A stretch of DNA of 64,000 nucleotides, from contig JBEKMN010000068.1 of the NCBI GenBank assembly GCA_050008495.1, forward strand, positions 3,100-67,099. The letters run 5' to 3'. The stretch is from CAVROP01 sp050008495. Its GTDB lineage: Bacteria; Acidobacteriota; Terriglobia; UBA7540. A program made the translations under genes and the position numbers. Numbering within the stretch: the stretch's first letter is position 1; the number at the start of each line of letters is the position of its first letter. Below are positions 52,509-61,938 of the stretch, piece after piece. The notes below the pieces were generated by a model. It saw only the letters and a list, made by a program, of their open reading frames with translations, was not told the DNA's origin and ran no database searches.

Positions 52509-55133
52509 GTGGGGGGCACCGTGTCATCTTCAAACCCAGTGGCTCAGGATCACCAGCTTGCCGAAAGGACTGGCGACATAGGAAAGGAGATTTCAGCCCG
52601 AGAGCTAATCCGTGACTACGATTCACTCGGTATTCCACATTTCCAGCGCGGGCTCGTGTGGAGTGACGAAAACACCGCCCTCTTGGTGGAGTCTCTGTAT
52701 TTCAGCACCCCGTGCGGCACCATAATTCTGTGGGAAGCCAAGAACCCAGAAAAGGAAGGCATTCCGCTGCCCACTCGGCCAGGGGCCTTGCCTCGATCAG
52801 GGTCTCGCAAGCCACAATACCTTATCGTCGATGGTCAGCAGAGAATCCGGAGCCTCCGAACCGCGCTAGGCTGTTTCGTCGAACCCTTGGATACTGCCAA
52901 GAACGAAAGCTCGGGCCCCGGTCCATTGACCCCTGAGAGCGGGGGCTCGGATGGCGTTTGGTGCCTGAACCTGACGCGCGTGCCTGAGCTCGCTGAATTT
53001 TTTGGCGACGACTCAGCCTTACGCTTCTCGATGTTCTGCTTATCCGAGCTGACCAAGGAGAAAGCGCCCCGATGGAAGAACCTCGTCCCCCTAAGTACCT
53101 TCTTCGGGCGCACTGAGGCGGATGCTTCTGGATTCATCGCGACCGCTCGCCGCGGGGAGGTCCTGCGTAGGATTGCAGAGATCCCCCTTACCGACCGCAT
53201 TCAGTCCCTCCTGAAAAACAAGGTCTTCTTTCTGAAAATTCTTCATGAGCAGCAGAACAACGACATTTCACGGGGCTCCCACGAGGCGAACAACCTTCCG
53301 CAGGTGGTCGCCCTGTACAACCGAATCAACAGCGCCGGCAAGCGCGTCGAGGCCGAGGAGAAGGCCTTTGCCACCCTCGTCTCGCTCCAACCCTCAACCA
53401 GCAAATGGCTCAGCGATCTCTTCAAGGACGTCCACCCTGAAAAATCCGACAGCGACCCAAGGAGGGACGATATCCTGAAGCGGCGGAAGGAACGAAACTT
53501 CGGATTCAAGCTCTTCATGCGCACATTCATCCAAGTTTACGCCTACCACTCCCGGATATCCCTGGGGAGCAATTCGTTCTCATTCGACGTTATTAACGGT
53601 GCGTCTTTCCAAACGAAGCTCAAGAAATACCCCGAGAACGTCCAGCAGCTATTTGAGCGGTCGAGCGACATCGTGAAGTTCGTGAGGGACATGCTAGGGA
53701 AAGGCCTGAATTGCGATGACCTCCAGACATTGCCGGACACCATCTCCCTCCTTCCGCTGTTCCAGATCCTGATCCGCTTTAAGCCGCTTATGAAGGGTGA
53801 ATATGCCAAGGTCTTGCAAGGCCTGGCATTGAGGTTACTGCTCGCACAGAATCTAACCCAGGAACGAATTCTAGGTCTCGTAAAATTGGTCAATGACGGC
53901 GAAAATGCCAAGGAGTGTTTTGAGAAGCTGGAGATGGATCCTAAAATCGAAGGCTCCGACGCCTTAGGAAAGGAACTGGGCAAGCGGCTCAAGGAAGCCA
54001 ACAGTCTTATGAATCGGTATGTGTTAATGCTGTATTGGCTGCTGCGGAAAAGGAGAGCTTGCGATTTCTCGTATAAGAATCTGAGCGACGATACGCGTTT
54101 ACGGAACGAACAAAAGGGTTTGCACTTAGAAGAGGGGAAAGAGAAGGTGCTGGAAGCAGGGGTGACACCCGAAAAGCAACATATCGTTCCGTACGGCTGG
54201 CTGGAGAAACTGTACGAGATTGAGAGGCGTGGGCGCGTGAGCCGACACGAGGTGAACAACATAGGGAACATCACCTTCATCTCGCATGACCTCAATTCCA
54301 TTGATAAGGGATTAAGCGATAACGCGATTAGCCTCGGCAATGACCCGCCCGGGAATCTTGCGCACCACTTCCTCGGGGAGGATGTTGGAAAGGCTTACAA
54401 CGACGCGAAGGACTTGGTGAAGGAACTGTTGGACAAAGTGAAAGACAAGACACAAGTCACTCCCGAGGAACGGAAGAAAGCCAAAAAAGTTTTCGAGGAC
54501 TTCTGCGCTCAGCGCCGGGATTTGATCCAAAAGGCGTTCGCGAAGTGGGTTGAGGACCTTGGGCCGCTCACGATCAAGGAAGAGATTGCGCCAGACGGAC
54601 GTCTTTTCGTTGCTGAGGCAATCGACCGCAGCAGAAACGCAACCGTGGGTGGGGGTCGCCCGTATGAAGACCACCTGAAGGCGCTCGGCACAGGGAGTGT
54701 GCCCGGTCGGGTCCTTGCAATGTTAAAGGACAAGGCCAACCAAACACACGGGCGAATATACAGGGGCAAAGCCGGGTGGATCTCATTCCTCTGGTGGAAG
54801 CGGCCGGGGCTTTACGCGCGAGAAAAAGACGGCAGCCTGGAAATGCAATTTTGGCCCTCCGGCCCAGTGGGCATGGAGCTAGGGGAAAAGGCACGGGAAC
54901 TGTTCGTGGATTGCTTTCAGGGCGATATTCAGCTTGACCAGCGCGGGGCGTACCTCAACTTTCTGCCCATAACGAAGGACAGCAACATCCGTGCCGGAGA
55001 GGCGCGGGTACGGAAGTTGGAAGACCTTTACGAGAAGCTGAATGCGCTGAGGAAAACCCAAGAGCCAGACTCGGCCCCTCCCCAGTTGCCAGATAGCGGC
55101 CTCACTCAAACGGTTCGTGAGAATTCCAAATGA
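52509..55133 (+). CDS. GmrSD-like DUF262/DUF1524 restriction nuclease
   Basis: 874 residues from the GTG at 52509 (a GTG at 52521 is possible). The N-terminal DUF262 ParB/sulfiredoxin-like NTPase domain has FQRGLVW (45-51) and IVDGQQR (106-112). The central part is helical (about 200-540). A DUF1524 HNH-type domain has H558 in KQHIVPYGWL followed by NNIGNITFIS and NSIDKGLSD. Such fusions are Type IV restriction enzymes against modified phage DNA. The last ~180 residues (from about 695, KALGTGSVPGRVLAMLKDKA, FLWWKRPGLYAREK) are an extra domain I do not recognise, possibly the target sensor. Confidence 0.85.
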   Translation: MGGTVSSSNPVAQDHQLAERTGDIGKEISARELIRDYDSLGIPHFQRGLVWSDENTALLVESLYFSTPCGTIILWEAKNPEKEGIPLPTRPGALPRSGSRKPQYLIVDGQQRIRSLRTALGCFVEPLDTAKNESSGPGPLTPESGGSDGVWCLNLTRVPELAEFFGDDSALRFSMFCLSELTKEKAPRWKNLVPLSTFFGRTEADASGFIATARRGEVLRRIAEIPLTDRIQSLLKNKVFFLKILHEQQNNDISRGSHEANNLPQVVALYNRINSAGKRVEAEEKAFATLVSLQPSTSKWLSDLFKDVHPEKSDSDPRRDDILKRRKERNFGFKLFMRTFIQVYAYHSRISLGSNSFSFDVINGASFQTKLKKYPENVQQLFERSSDIVKFVRDMLGKGLNCDDLQTLPDTISLLPLFQILIRFKPLMKGEYAKVLQGLALRLLLAQNLTQERILGLVKLVNDGENAKECFEKLEMDPKIEGSDALGKELGKRLKEANSLMNRYVLMLYWLLRKRRACDFSYKNLSDDTRLRNEQKGLHLEEGKEKVLEAGVTPEKQHIVPYGWLEKLYEIERRGRVSRHEVNNIGNITFISHDLNSIDKGLSDNAISLGNDPPGNLAHHFLGEDVGKAYNDAKDLVKELLDKVKDKTQVTPEERKKAKKVFEDFCAQRRDLIQKAFAKWVEDLGPLTIKEEIAPDGRLFVAEAIDRSRNATVGGGRPYEDHLKALGTGSVPGRVLAMLKDKANQTHGRIYRGKAGWISFLWWKRPGLYAREKDGSLEMQFWPSGPVGMELGEKARELFVDCFQGDIQLDQRGAYLNFLPITKDSNIRAGEARVRKLEDLYEKLNALRKTQEPDSAPPQLPDSGLTQTVRENSK

Positions 55134-55158
55134 AAAGCCTCAAAGGAAGCCTCTGGGG

Positions 55159-55184
55159 CGCATACATTGGGGTTTATGTATGCG
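55159..55184 (+). terminator. Hairpin after the GmrSD-like gene
   Basis: CGCATACAT (55159-55167), loop of 8, ATGTATGCG (55176-55184): a perfect 9-bp stem 26 bp after the stop codon. No T-tract follows, so intrinsic termination is uncertain. Confidence 0.4.
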
Positions 55185-55216
55185 ACCCGAGCGTCGGGCT
55201 GCGACCCGTCGAAGTG

Positions 55217-55249
55217 ACGCAGACATATGGAGCAATCTCTGCGCCACCC
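55217..55249. repeat. Right copy of palindromic direct repeat flanking the GmrSD module
   Basis: ACGCAGACATA, about 10 variable bases, TCTGCGCCACCC. Direct copy of 51841-51872; the two enclose 3.3 kb with exactly the small unknown gene and the DUF262 gene. Confidence 0.65.
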
Positions 55250-55597
55250 AGACCTTGATTGAGTCCCGCACGAGCCCGTTCAGTTGACGCTAAGTCGGCA
55301 TATCGGAGAGGTGATCGAAATTCTCGACCCGAAGCAGTTAAAATCGGTCAGACTGCGCGGTCCAAGCCACTCTCGAATCATTACTCCTTCGTAAGGCCGG
55401 ACGTTCTGGTGCAACCGAAGGCAGAAACCTCTCACCCGGCCCGCGCCGGCTGATGAAGTGGCGCAGGCACTCTTGCCTGCGAGGAGGCGCGACATGCGTC
55501 ATCCTGAGAGACAGGCAAGAGTGCCTGTCCCACACCCCGTCTCCAGGGGAGAGAGCAGACAATCTTTGAGGGATCCTCCCACACACGACATACCCGC

Positions 55598-55630
55598 CAA
55601 TCCAAAATCTAAAATCTGAAATCCAAAATC
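55598..55630. repeat. Heptamer array (AAATCTG/AAATCCA)
   Basis: Four degenerate 7-bp units end 1 bp from the stop codon of the minus-strand transglutaminase gene. Confidence 0.7.
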
Positions 55631-55631
55631 G

Positions 55632-57833
55632 TCAAGCCCGGCTGATCTCGTCCAGAAGCTGGCGCAGGCGCGCCATGGGGACTTGCACCTGGCCGAAGCG
55701 GAGCAGGTTGTAGAGGCGGGTGAACTCGAAGACACCCGAGGCGAGGCGCGTCCCCGCCAGCGACTTAGCGAATTCCCAGGGTGTAAGCGCAAGCGGTTTC
55801 GGGTACCCTTTCTTTCGCAGAGTCGTCAGCAATCGTTGGTAAGACATCGTGGCCTGGCGGGGGCTCAGGGCGAGCTCGCGGCGTCCAAACTTCCAAAGCC
55901 AGAAAAAGCGGATTTCAGCCAGCGAGCCGCCTTTCTCGCCCACCGCCAGCGCGGCCAGGATGATGACCATGATGAGGAACATGAGCAGCTTGTGCGACAT
56001 GAGCCAGCTTTCGACGAAGTAGGTCACCAGCACCGCTCGCCGCTTAAACTGGTCGGCGTGGCCGACGAATTCCTGTTGGAAGTTCCTGGAGGTTTGTTCC
56101 ACCTGCCGGGCGAGTTGAACTTGGTGGCTGAAATCGTAGTTGATCACCCACTCACTCCAGAAAAGGCTGAGGGCATCGAGGTAATCGTCCCAGGCTCCGG
56201 CGCGGATGGGATTGGGATCGGCAGGCGTGGGATCAAAACTGATCCAGCCGTATTTCGGAAAATAGACTTCCACCCAGCTATGCGCGTCGCGGGCACGCAC
56301 CACAAAGTCCTTGCCCACACGATTATAGGAACCTGTTTGAAAGCCATTCACCAGCCGCGACGGGATATTGAGGGTCCGCAGCATCACCGTCATACTGGCA
56401 GCAAAGTACTCGCAAAAGCCTGCGCGGGATTTGAATAAGAAACTGACGATGGGATCCTTGGGCTCGATGCCAGACGGATCGAGGGTGTAGCGGAAATTAC
56501 TGCGAAGGTAATTCTGAATGGCGGCGGCGCGGTCGTAGTTGTTCGCGGCGGAGGAGGTGACTTGCCGGGCGAGGGCCGCAACCTTCGGGTCCATCTCGGG
56601 AAGGCGCAGATACACCAAGCGAATGTTTTCCGGGTAGTCGGTCGAGGCGCGCTGCAACTCACGGACCGAAGGCAGCCCGGCCTCCGAAATGGCGTCGTAG
56701 GCAAGCGGCTCGAAGGCATATTGGGGGCTATGCAGGGAGCCGGTTTCATCAACATTCACGAGGTGAAACCTGCCCACAATCTCCTGGGGGGTGGGGGCGG
56801 CGAAGAGCACGTCGGTGGAGAGGGCGGAGCGAAGAACGTGGTAGCGAAGTGGGCGGTACGAACGGCTCTGCCAGCCCTCGTCGCGGGGAAGTACAATGCG
56901 CTGTTCGGAGGCTGGGGTGATGGGAGTTTGCTCCGTGTTGTCGTTGAACCAGTGCCTGCCGTCGAAGCTGGTTAAACCCACGCCGCGCCATTTCACTCCC
57001 TGGAATCGCCTGGGATCCCCCTCCACCGTTACTCGCATCACGACCATGGGTGAACGGAGGATCTTGCGGATATCTCCCAGGTTAACGGTCTCGGAAAATC
57101 CCGTAATGTTCTGGGACTGTGCTGAGAGCGCGGTCAGAAACCCTGTACGGTAGCGCGGGATAACGAAAAACAGAAGCGCTCCCAGGATGAAAATGCCGAC
57201 CGCCAACCCCACCGCCGCCTTCATCAGCGCCCGTTCGACCGCTGTCCGATTCTGGCGAGGTTTCCGGAAAGGGCCTTCGGGAGCGCGGCGAGCCGACTCC
57301 ATCCCGCGCTTGATTTCGTAGCTGATGAAGGTCGAGATGGCCAGAATAATGTAGAAACCGAAGAAAATGAGGAAGGTTGTGCTGACCGTCAGGATGGCGC
57401 TGGCCAGCATCATCACGAACGACAGCGTGGCGAGATAGCCGTAATCACGATAGGTCCTGGCAGAGAAGATTTTGATGATGGTTGTGAAGAGAACCAGATG
57501 AACGGTGGCGGTCAACATCTTGTCCAGCAGTCCGGGGCCCGGCGAGAAAATCAGGAAGTCGAGCGCATAAAAGAAGATGTAAAAGATGGAAACCCGCGTG
57601 ACAGTCCTTGGAGAGAGGGAAAAGTCAGCTTCGCGCGAATAGCTCCAGAGCTTCACGCCCAACGCTATGGAAATCACAACGGTGGAGACGAAGTCCAGCT
57701 TTCCCGTCATCGCGACGGTGACAAAAGCCACAGCCAGAGTCAGGAGAAGGGAAACTTCAAAGTGTCGCTGCACGCTGATGTTGGATTGAAGCTTGAGGAG
57801 CGCGGAGGAATCCGTCTGTGCGGCCTTTGCCAT
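55632..57833 (-). CDS. Membrane transglutaminase-like protein (TgpA type)
   Basis: 733 residues. About six N-terminal membrane helices (DUF3488-type, residues 25-235), a long periplasmic part, a transglutaminase-like papain-fold domain with Cys in SRAGFCEYFAASM, His in ARDAHSWVEVYF and Asp in GWISFDPTPAD, then a final membrane helix (MFLIMVIILAALAVG) and a DUF4129-like C-terminal helical region (SYQRLLTTLRKKG, TPWEFAKSL). TgpA-type proteins are envelope enzymes often paired with a MoxR ATPase; none is in the window. The triad is complete, so it is probably an active protease or transferase. Confidence 0.88.
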   Translation of the reverse strand: MAKAAQTDSSALLKLQSNISVQRHFEVSLLLTLAVAFVTVAMTGKLDFVSTVVISIALGVKLWSYSREADFSLSPRTVTRVSIFYIFFYALDFLIFSPGPGLLDKMLTATVHLVLFTTIIKIFSARTYRDYGYLATLSFVMMLASAILTVSTTFLIFFGFYIILAISTFISYEIKRGMESARRAPEGPFRKPRQNRTAVERALMKAAVGLAVGIFILGALLFFVIPRYRTGFLTALSAQSQNITGFSETVNLGDIRKILRSPMVVMRVTVEGDPRRFQGVKWRGVGLTSFDGRHWFNDNTEQTPITPASEQRIVLPRDEGWQSRSYRPLRYHVLRSALSTDVLFAAPTPQEIVGRFHLVNVDETGSLHSPQYAFEPLAYDAISEAGLPSVRELQRASTDYPENIRLVYLRLPEMDPKVAALARQVTSSAANNYDRAAAIQNYLRSNFRYTLDPSGIEPKDPIVSFLFKSRAGFCEYFAASMTVMLRTLNIPSRLVNGFQTGSYNRVGKDFVVRARDAHSWVEVYFPKYGWISFDPTPADPNPIRAGAWDDYLDALSLFWSEWVINYDFSHQVQLARQVEQTSRNFQQEFVGHADQFKRRAVLVTYFVESWLMSHKLLMFLIMVIILAALAVGEKGGSLAEIRFFWLWKFGRRELALSPRQATMSYQRLLTTLRKKGYPKPLALTPWEFAKSLAGTRLASGVFEFTRLYNLLRFGQVQVPMARLRQLLDEISRA

Positions 57834-57971
57834 GAGCGATACTTTCCTTGCGGACTACATTTTAACCCAGGACGGGTTTCACCACAGAGGCCACAGAGTG
57901 CACGGAGCAAAAGTCATAGCGTTTCCCTCTGAACTGCGAAGGGTGAGTTTCGTCGCGCCGCGCGAAGAAAA

Positions 57972-58029
57972 GCAGATCCTTCGCTTCGCTCAGGATGACA
58001 TGTCATTCTGAGCGAAGCGAAGAATCTGC
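57972..58029. repeat. Back-to-back 29-bp inverted repeat (GCGAAGC family)
   Basis: The arms 57972-58000 and 58001-58029 are reverse complements with two mismatches and no spacer, forming one long palindrome. A further inverted pair encloses it: CACCACAGAGGCCAC near 57880 and its complement near 58063. It lies between the transglutaminase and mutY genes. Confidence 0.8.
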
Positions 58030-58085
58030 ATTGGGTTGCGGTTTTGCCGCTCTGTGGTCTCCGTGTCCTCTGTGGTGAAAGCTTT

Positions 58086-59156
58086 TCAAAACACCGCCTG
58101 CGCGATTTTGCGAGCCAATTGCGAAATGGCAGCCCGCTGCAATCTCGAACTGGTAAACCATCGAAGCCCTTTCTTTCGGGAGACGTTCGGTATCTCCGCG
58201 GGGTAAGCGTGGACGCAAATGGAGCGGTAAGTGATGCCATGGTGTAACTCGGCGCTGAAGTCCTCGAGGATGAGGCCAGGGAATCCGAACGCGGCGAGTT
58301 TGTCACGCAAACCGTCAAGCGCCTCCACCCGTGACCGGCCGAAGGCGGAGGGAAAATTCCATAAATCGTCTAAAAGGCCATCGTCCAGGCCGCGCACCAA
58401 GGCCACGTGCGGTCCGCGCCTGAGGACCGCGGCGGCAAGGTAGTGGGATTCCGCCGCACGCCGCGGACGCGGCTGGGGGAAGACTTCGGGATGCCCGGTT
58501 CTGAAACCCTGGCACCAGCCTCGTACCGGGCAGGCGACGCACCGGGGAACGCGCGGCAGGCACACGGTTTGCCCCAACTCCATTAACGCCTGATTGAAGT
58601 TGCCGGGGCGGCGACGTGAAAGCAGCCGCTCGAGTTGAGCTTCCACAGCGCGACGGAAGCCACCCTGGTGAAGATTGCCCTCGAGAGCCGCCAGGCGCGC
58701 TAGAACTCGAGCCACATTTCCGTCCAGCAACGTGTACGGCAGGCCGAAGGCAATGCTTAATACGGCCCGCGCCGTATAATCCCCAATTCCGGGCAGCGAA
58801 CGGATTTGCGTGTAATCGCGGGGAAACACTCCAGCAAATCTGCTGACCAGTTCCTTGGCAGCCTGGTGCATGTGGCGGGCGCGGCGGTAGTAACCAAGCC
58901 CTGACCAAAGCTTGAGGACGCGCTCCAGCGGCGCGCGCGCCAGGTGGGTCGCCCTGGGGAACGCCCCAAGAAAGCGTTGGTAATACGGGATTACCGTCGC
59001 CACCTGGGTCTGTTGGAGCATTACCTCAGACACCCACACAGCGTAGGGGTCGCGGCTCTTACGCCAAGGGAGGGAACGCGCGTTGCGGCGAAACCACGCC
59101 AGCAGAGCGTTTCGAATGGCGGCTTCGTCCTGGTGCGCCAGCTTCATCCACTTCAT
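58086..59156 (-). CDS. mutY: Adenine DNA glycosylase MutY
   Basis: Removes adenine mispaired with 8-oxoguanine. 356 residues from the ATG at 59156 (an ATG at 59195 is the alternative; neither has a strong ribosome site). Helix-hairpin-helix LPGIGDYTARAV with the catalytic Asp later in LDGNVARVL, catalytic Glu in VSEVMLQQTQV, and the 4Fe-4S motif C-x6-C-x2-C-x5-C in CLPRVPRCVACPVRGWC. The C-terminal NUDIX-like domain that reads 8-oxoG is present (LWNFPSAFG, ELHHGITYRS). Length is normal. No operon partner. Confidence 0.93.
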   Translation of the reverse strand: MKWMKLAHQDEAAIRNALLAWFRRNARSLPWRKSRDPYAVWVSEVMLQQTQVATVIPYYQRFLGAFPRATHLARAPLERVLKLWSGLGYYRRARHMHQAAKELVSRFAGVFPRDYTQIRSLPGIGDYTARAVLSIAFGLPYTLLDGNVARVLARLAALEGNLHQGGFRRAVEAQLERLLSRRRPGNFNQALMELGQTVCLPRVPRCVACPVRGWCQGFRTGHPEVFPQPRPRRAAESHYLAAAVLRRGPHVALVRGLDDGLLDDLWNFPSAFGRSRVEALDGLRDKLAAFGFPGLILEDFSAELHHGITYRSICVHAYPAEIPNVSRKKGLRWFTSSRLQRAAISQLARKIAQAVF

Positions 59157-59418
59157 ACTACCGCTTTTTGTTGTGGAGATGTCAGGCCTGTGCACATGAA
59201 TTGCTTTCAGTGCGGGTTCGTGTTAGGGTGGCGACGAAGGATCCGCCCGCACCGCTTATGCGGTTTTGAACCAGAACAGGCTTGATTTGACTATTTAGGA
59301 AGTTGACACTGTCGAGATTGGATCGGGCCGAAGGAGTCAGACTTGCGCCGCCCTGGTCGACGGCCTGTCTAACGGTTCCTGCCTCGGCACATGGCGCGTG
59401 GAGGAAAGGATCAACTCG

Positions 59419-61926
59419 ATGGCTGACGATAAGAGCACATCCTGGACGCGGAGGCAGATCATTCGAGGAGCGGCGGTCACCGCAGTACAGGCACTCCTGC
59501 CAGCAGCCAGGGCAGATCGATTATCTGCACAAGGAGAGGCAGGAGCGCCTGCGCCGGGGAAGCAAAGCCCAGAACCGAAGTTTGTCTCCGCGCAGCCGGT
59601 TTGGCCGAAAGGGCTCGAGCGCGAGAAGAACCTCTTCGTGGGCTTTCGCGCTTCTTTTGAGGCCGCAGACCAGCACCCCGTCCTTCTCCGTGTCACCGGC
59701 TCCACGGCCTACCGGATATTCGTCAACGGGGCTCTTCGCGGCTACGGACCGGCTCGCGGGCCACATGACTACTATAGAGTAGACGAATGGGACCTTACAC
59801 CGGACTTGCATTCGGGGCGAAACCTGGTTGCACTGGAAGTTGCCGGTTACAATGTGAACAGCTACTACCTCCTTGACCAGCCGTCCTTCCTCCAGGCGGA
59901 AGTAGTGGCGGGAACGACCGTGCTCGCTTCTACCGCAGGGAGCGGCAGCCAATTCGAGTCCGCCATTCTCAGTGAACGTGTCCAAAAGGTGCAGCGCTAC
60001 AGCTTTCAGCGGCCCTTTTCAGAAGTCTACCGGATCCGGGTTGGATACGACCGATGGCGGAGCGACCCGTCGTCTACCCTTCAATCGCTGGAGTGCTCGG
60101 TATCTCCTCCCAAACAACTTCTCCCGCGCCGCGTGCCCTACCCGGAGTTCGCTCTGAGACGCCCTGTCAAACACGTGTCGCGCGCCAATGTTCGGACGGG
60201 CGTGCCGGTGGAAAAGCCGTGGAAAGATCGGTCCCTCACAGGCATTGGCGACAAGCTGGGCGGATTTCCGGAAAGCGAGCTTGAGGCGATCCCGTCCCTC
60301 GAGCTTCAGCACGTGGCCGCCGTGTCACCCGAGATTCTCAACCTCCCTTACGCCGCAGGGGAACGGACTGAAGTCGGGCCCTACACTCAACACATCGTGG
60401 ACTTCGGCGCCGACGTCACGGGTTTTGTCGGAGCGAACGTGAATTGTTCAAAGCCGGCGCGGCTCTTCCTGGTCTTCGATGAACTTCTGAGCGACGGCGA
60501 CGTGGACTTCAAACGGCTTTCCTGCGTCAACATCGTGAGCTACGAACTGCCGGAGGGAAGCTTCGCTCTAGAGGCTTTCGAGCCCTACACGCTTCGCTTT
60601 CTGAAACTGTTAGTCCTCGAGGGCGAATGCGAGTTCGGCGATATTTATGTGCGCGAATACGCCAGCCCGACCATCCGCCAGGCGCACTTTCAGGCGAGCG
60701 ACGAGAGGCTCAACAAACTCTTTGCCGCCGGGCGCGAGACCTATCGGCAAAATGCTGTGGATATCTTCACCGACTGCCCCTCCCGGGAAAGAGCCGGCTG
60801 GCTCTGCGACAGCTTCTTCACGTCGCGCGCCGCCCTGGACATCAGCGGCTCCACCACGATGGAAAGGAATTTCTTTGAAAACTTCCAACTGCCTCCGCAC
60901 TTCGCATTCATCCCGGAAGGCATGCTGCCGATGTGCTATCCCGCCGATCACAACGACGGCAACTTCATTCCTAACTGGTCCCTCTGGTTCGTTCTTCAAC
61001 TTGAGGAGTATCTCGCCCGCAGCGGCGACCGCCTGACCGTCGAGGCGCTGCACACCAAGCTCAGGCGCCTGTTCGAGTACTTCCAGCGTTTCGAAAACCA
61101 GGACGGATTGCTAGAGAAACTCGACGGTTGGGTCTTCGTAGAATGGTCCAAAGCCAACGACTACGTGCAGGATGTGAACTATCCCTCCAACATGCTCTAT
61201 GCTGCCGCGCTCGATGCTGCGGCGCGCATGTATTACTCACAGCACTGGGCGGAGAAGGCCGCGAAGGTGCGCGAGACGGTACGACGCCAGTCCTTCGACG
61301 GCCACTTCTTTGTGGATAACGCCGTTCGCCAAAACGGAAAGCTCGTAGTGACCCGCAACCGAAGCGAGGTTTGCCAGTACTTCGCTTTCTTTACAGGCAC
61401 GGCTTCTCCGGAGACACATGCGGAGCTGTGGCGAACTTTAAAGGCACAATTCGGCCCCGGGCGCCAGGCGTCCAAGGCCTTTCCGGAGGTTGCGCCCGCC
61501 AACGCCTTTGTCGGGAATGTACTTCGTCTTGAACTCCTCGCGGGACAAGGTCTGAGCCGCCAGATGCTCGACGAGTCCGTGTCCTACTATCTCTATATGG
61601 CGGAACGTACTGGCACGCTTTGGGAAGACATCAGCCCGACTGCGAGTTGCAACCACGGGTTCGCCTCCCACATCACGCACATGCTCTATCGCAACGTGCT
61701 CGGTCTTTGGGCCGTCGACCCCGTCAACAAACGCGTCCACGTCCGGCTTGCCGACGTACCCTTAACGTCATGCTCGGGAGGAGTTCCCACGATTCACGGG
61801 ATGGTTGAATTGAGCTGGAAGACGCAAGGCGACACGATCTCCTATCAGGTCAGCACGCCGAACGGATTCGAGGTCCAGCTCGAGAACTCGTCGGGAAAGA
61901 AGTTAACCCTCAGTCGCCATCGATGA
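59419..61926 (+). CDS. Tat-exported GH78 alpha-L-rhamnosidase-like protein
   Basis: 835 residues from the ATG at 59419, preceded by GGAGGAAAGGA. A twin-arginine signal (TRRQIIRGAAVTA) is followed by beta-sandwich domains (YRIFVNGALRGYGPARG, NLVALEVAGYN), then an (alpha/alpha)6 barrel with the GH78 motif DCPSRERAGWLCD (D452-R458; this region supplies the acidic catalytic residues), then a C-terminal beta domain. GH78 enzymes release L-rhamnose from plant glycosides and pectin side chains. An exported form fits plant-polymer use. Exact substrate inferred only. Confidence 0.85.
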   Translation: MADDKSTSWTRRQIIRGAAVTAVQALLPAARADRLSAQGEAGAPAPGKQSPEPKFVSAQPVWPKGLEREKNLFVGFRASFEAADQHPVLLRVTGSTAYRIFVNGALRGYGPARGPHDYYRVDEWDLTPDLHSGRNLVALEVAGYNVNSYYLLDQPSFLQAEVVAGTTVLASTAGSGSQFESAILSERVQKVQRYSFQRPFSEVYRIRVGYDRWRSDPSSTLQSLECSVSPPKQLLPRRVPYPEFALRRPVKHVSRANVRTGVPVEKPWKDRSLTGIGDKLGGFPESELEAIPSLELQHVAAVSPEILNLPYAAGERTEVGPYTQHIVDFGADVTGFVGANVNCSKPARLFLVFDELLSDGDVDFKRLSCVNIVSYELPEGSFALEAFEPYTLRFLKLLVLEGECEFGDIYVREYASPTIRQAHFQASDERLNKLFAAGRETYRQNAVDIFTDCPSRERAGWLCDSFFTSRAALDISGSTTMERNFFENFQLPPHFAFIPEGMLPMCYPADHNDGNFIPNWSLWFVLQLEEYLARSGDRLTVEALHTKLRRLFEYFQRFENQDGLLEKLDGWVFVEWSKANDYVQDVNYPSNMLYAAALDAAARMYYSQHWAEKAAKVRETVRRQSFDGHFFVDNAVRQNGKLVVTRNRSEVCQYFAFFTGTASPETHAELWRTLKAQFGPGRQASKAFPEVAPANAFVGNVLRLELLAGQGLSRQMLDESVSYYLYMAERTGTLWEDISPTASCNHGFASHITHMLYRNVLGLWAVDPVNKRVHVRLADVPLTSCSGGVPTIHGMVELSWKTQGDTISYQVSTPNGFEVQLENSSGKKLTLSRHR

Positions 61927-61938
61927 CCAACCGGGCGA

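Larger units (their letters stand above)
55134..55631. other. 498-bp intergenic stretch with hairpins and repeats
   Basis: Contains a 9-bp perfect hairpin (55159-55184), the right copy of the palindromic direct repeat (55217-55249), an inverted pair around 55451-55531 (GCAGGCACTCTTGCCTGC and GGCAAGAGTGCCTG) and a heptamer array (55598-55630). No gene is visible. Confidence 0.6.
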
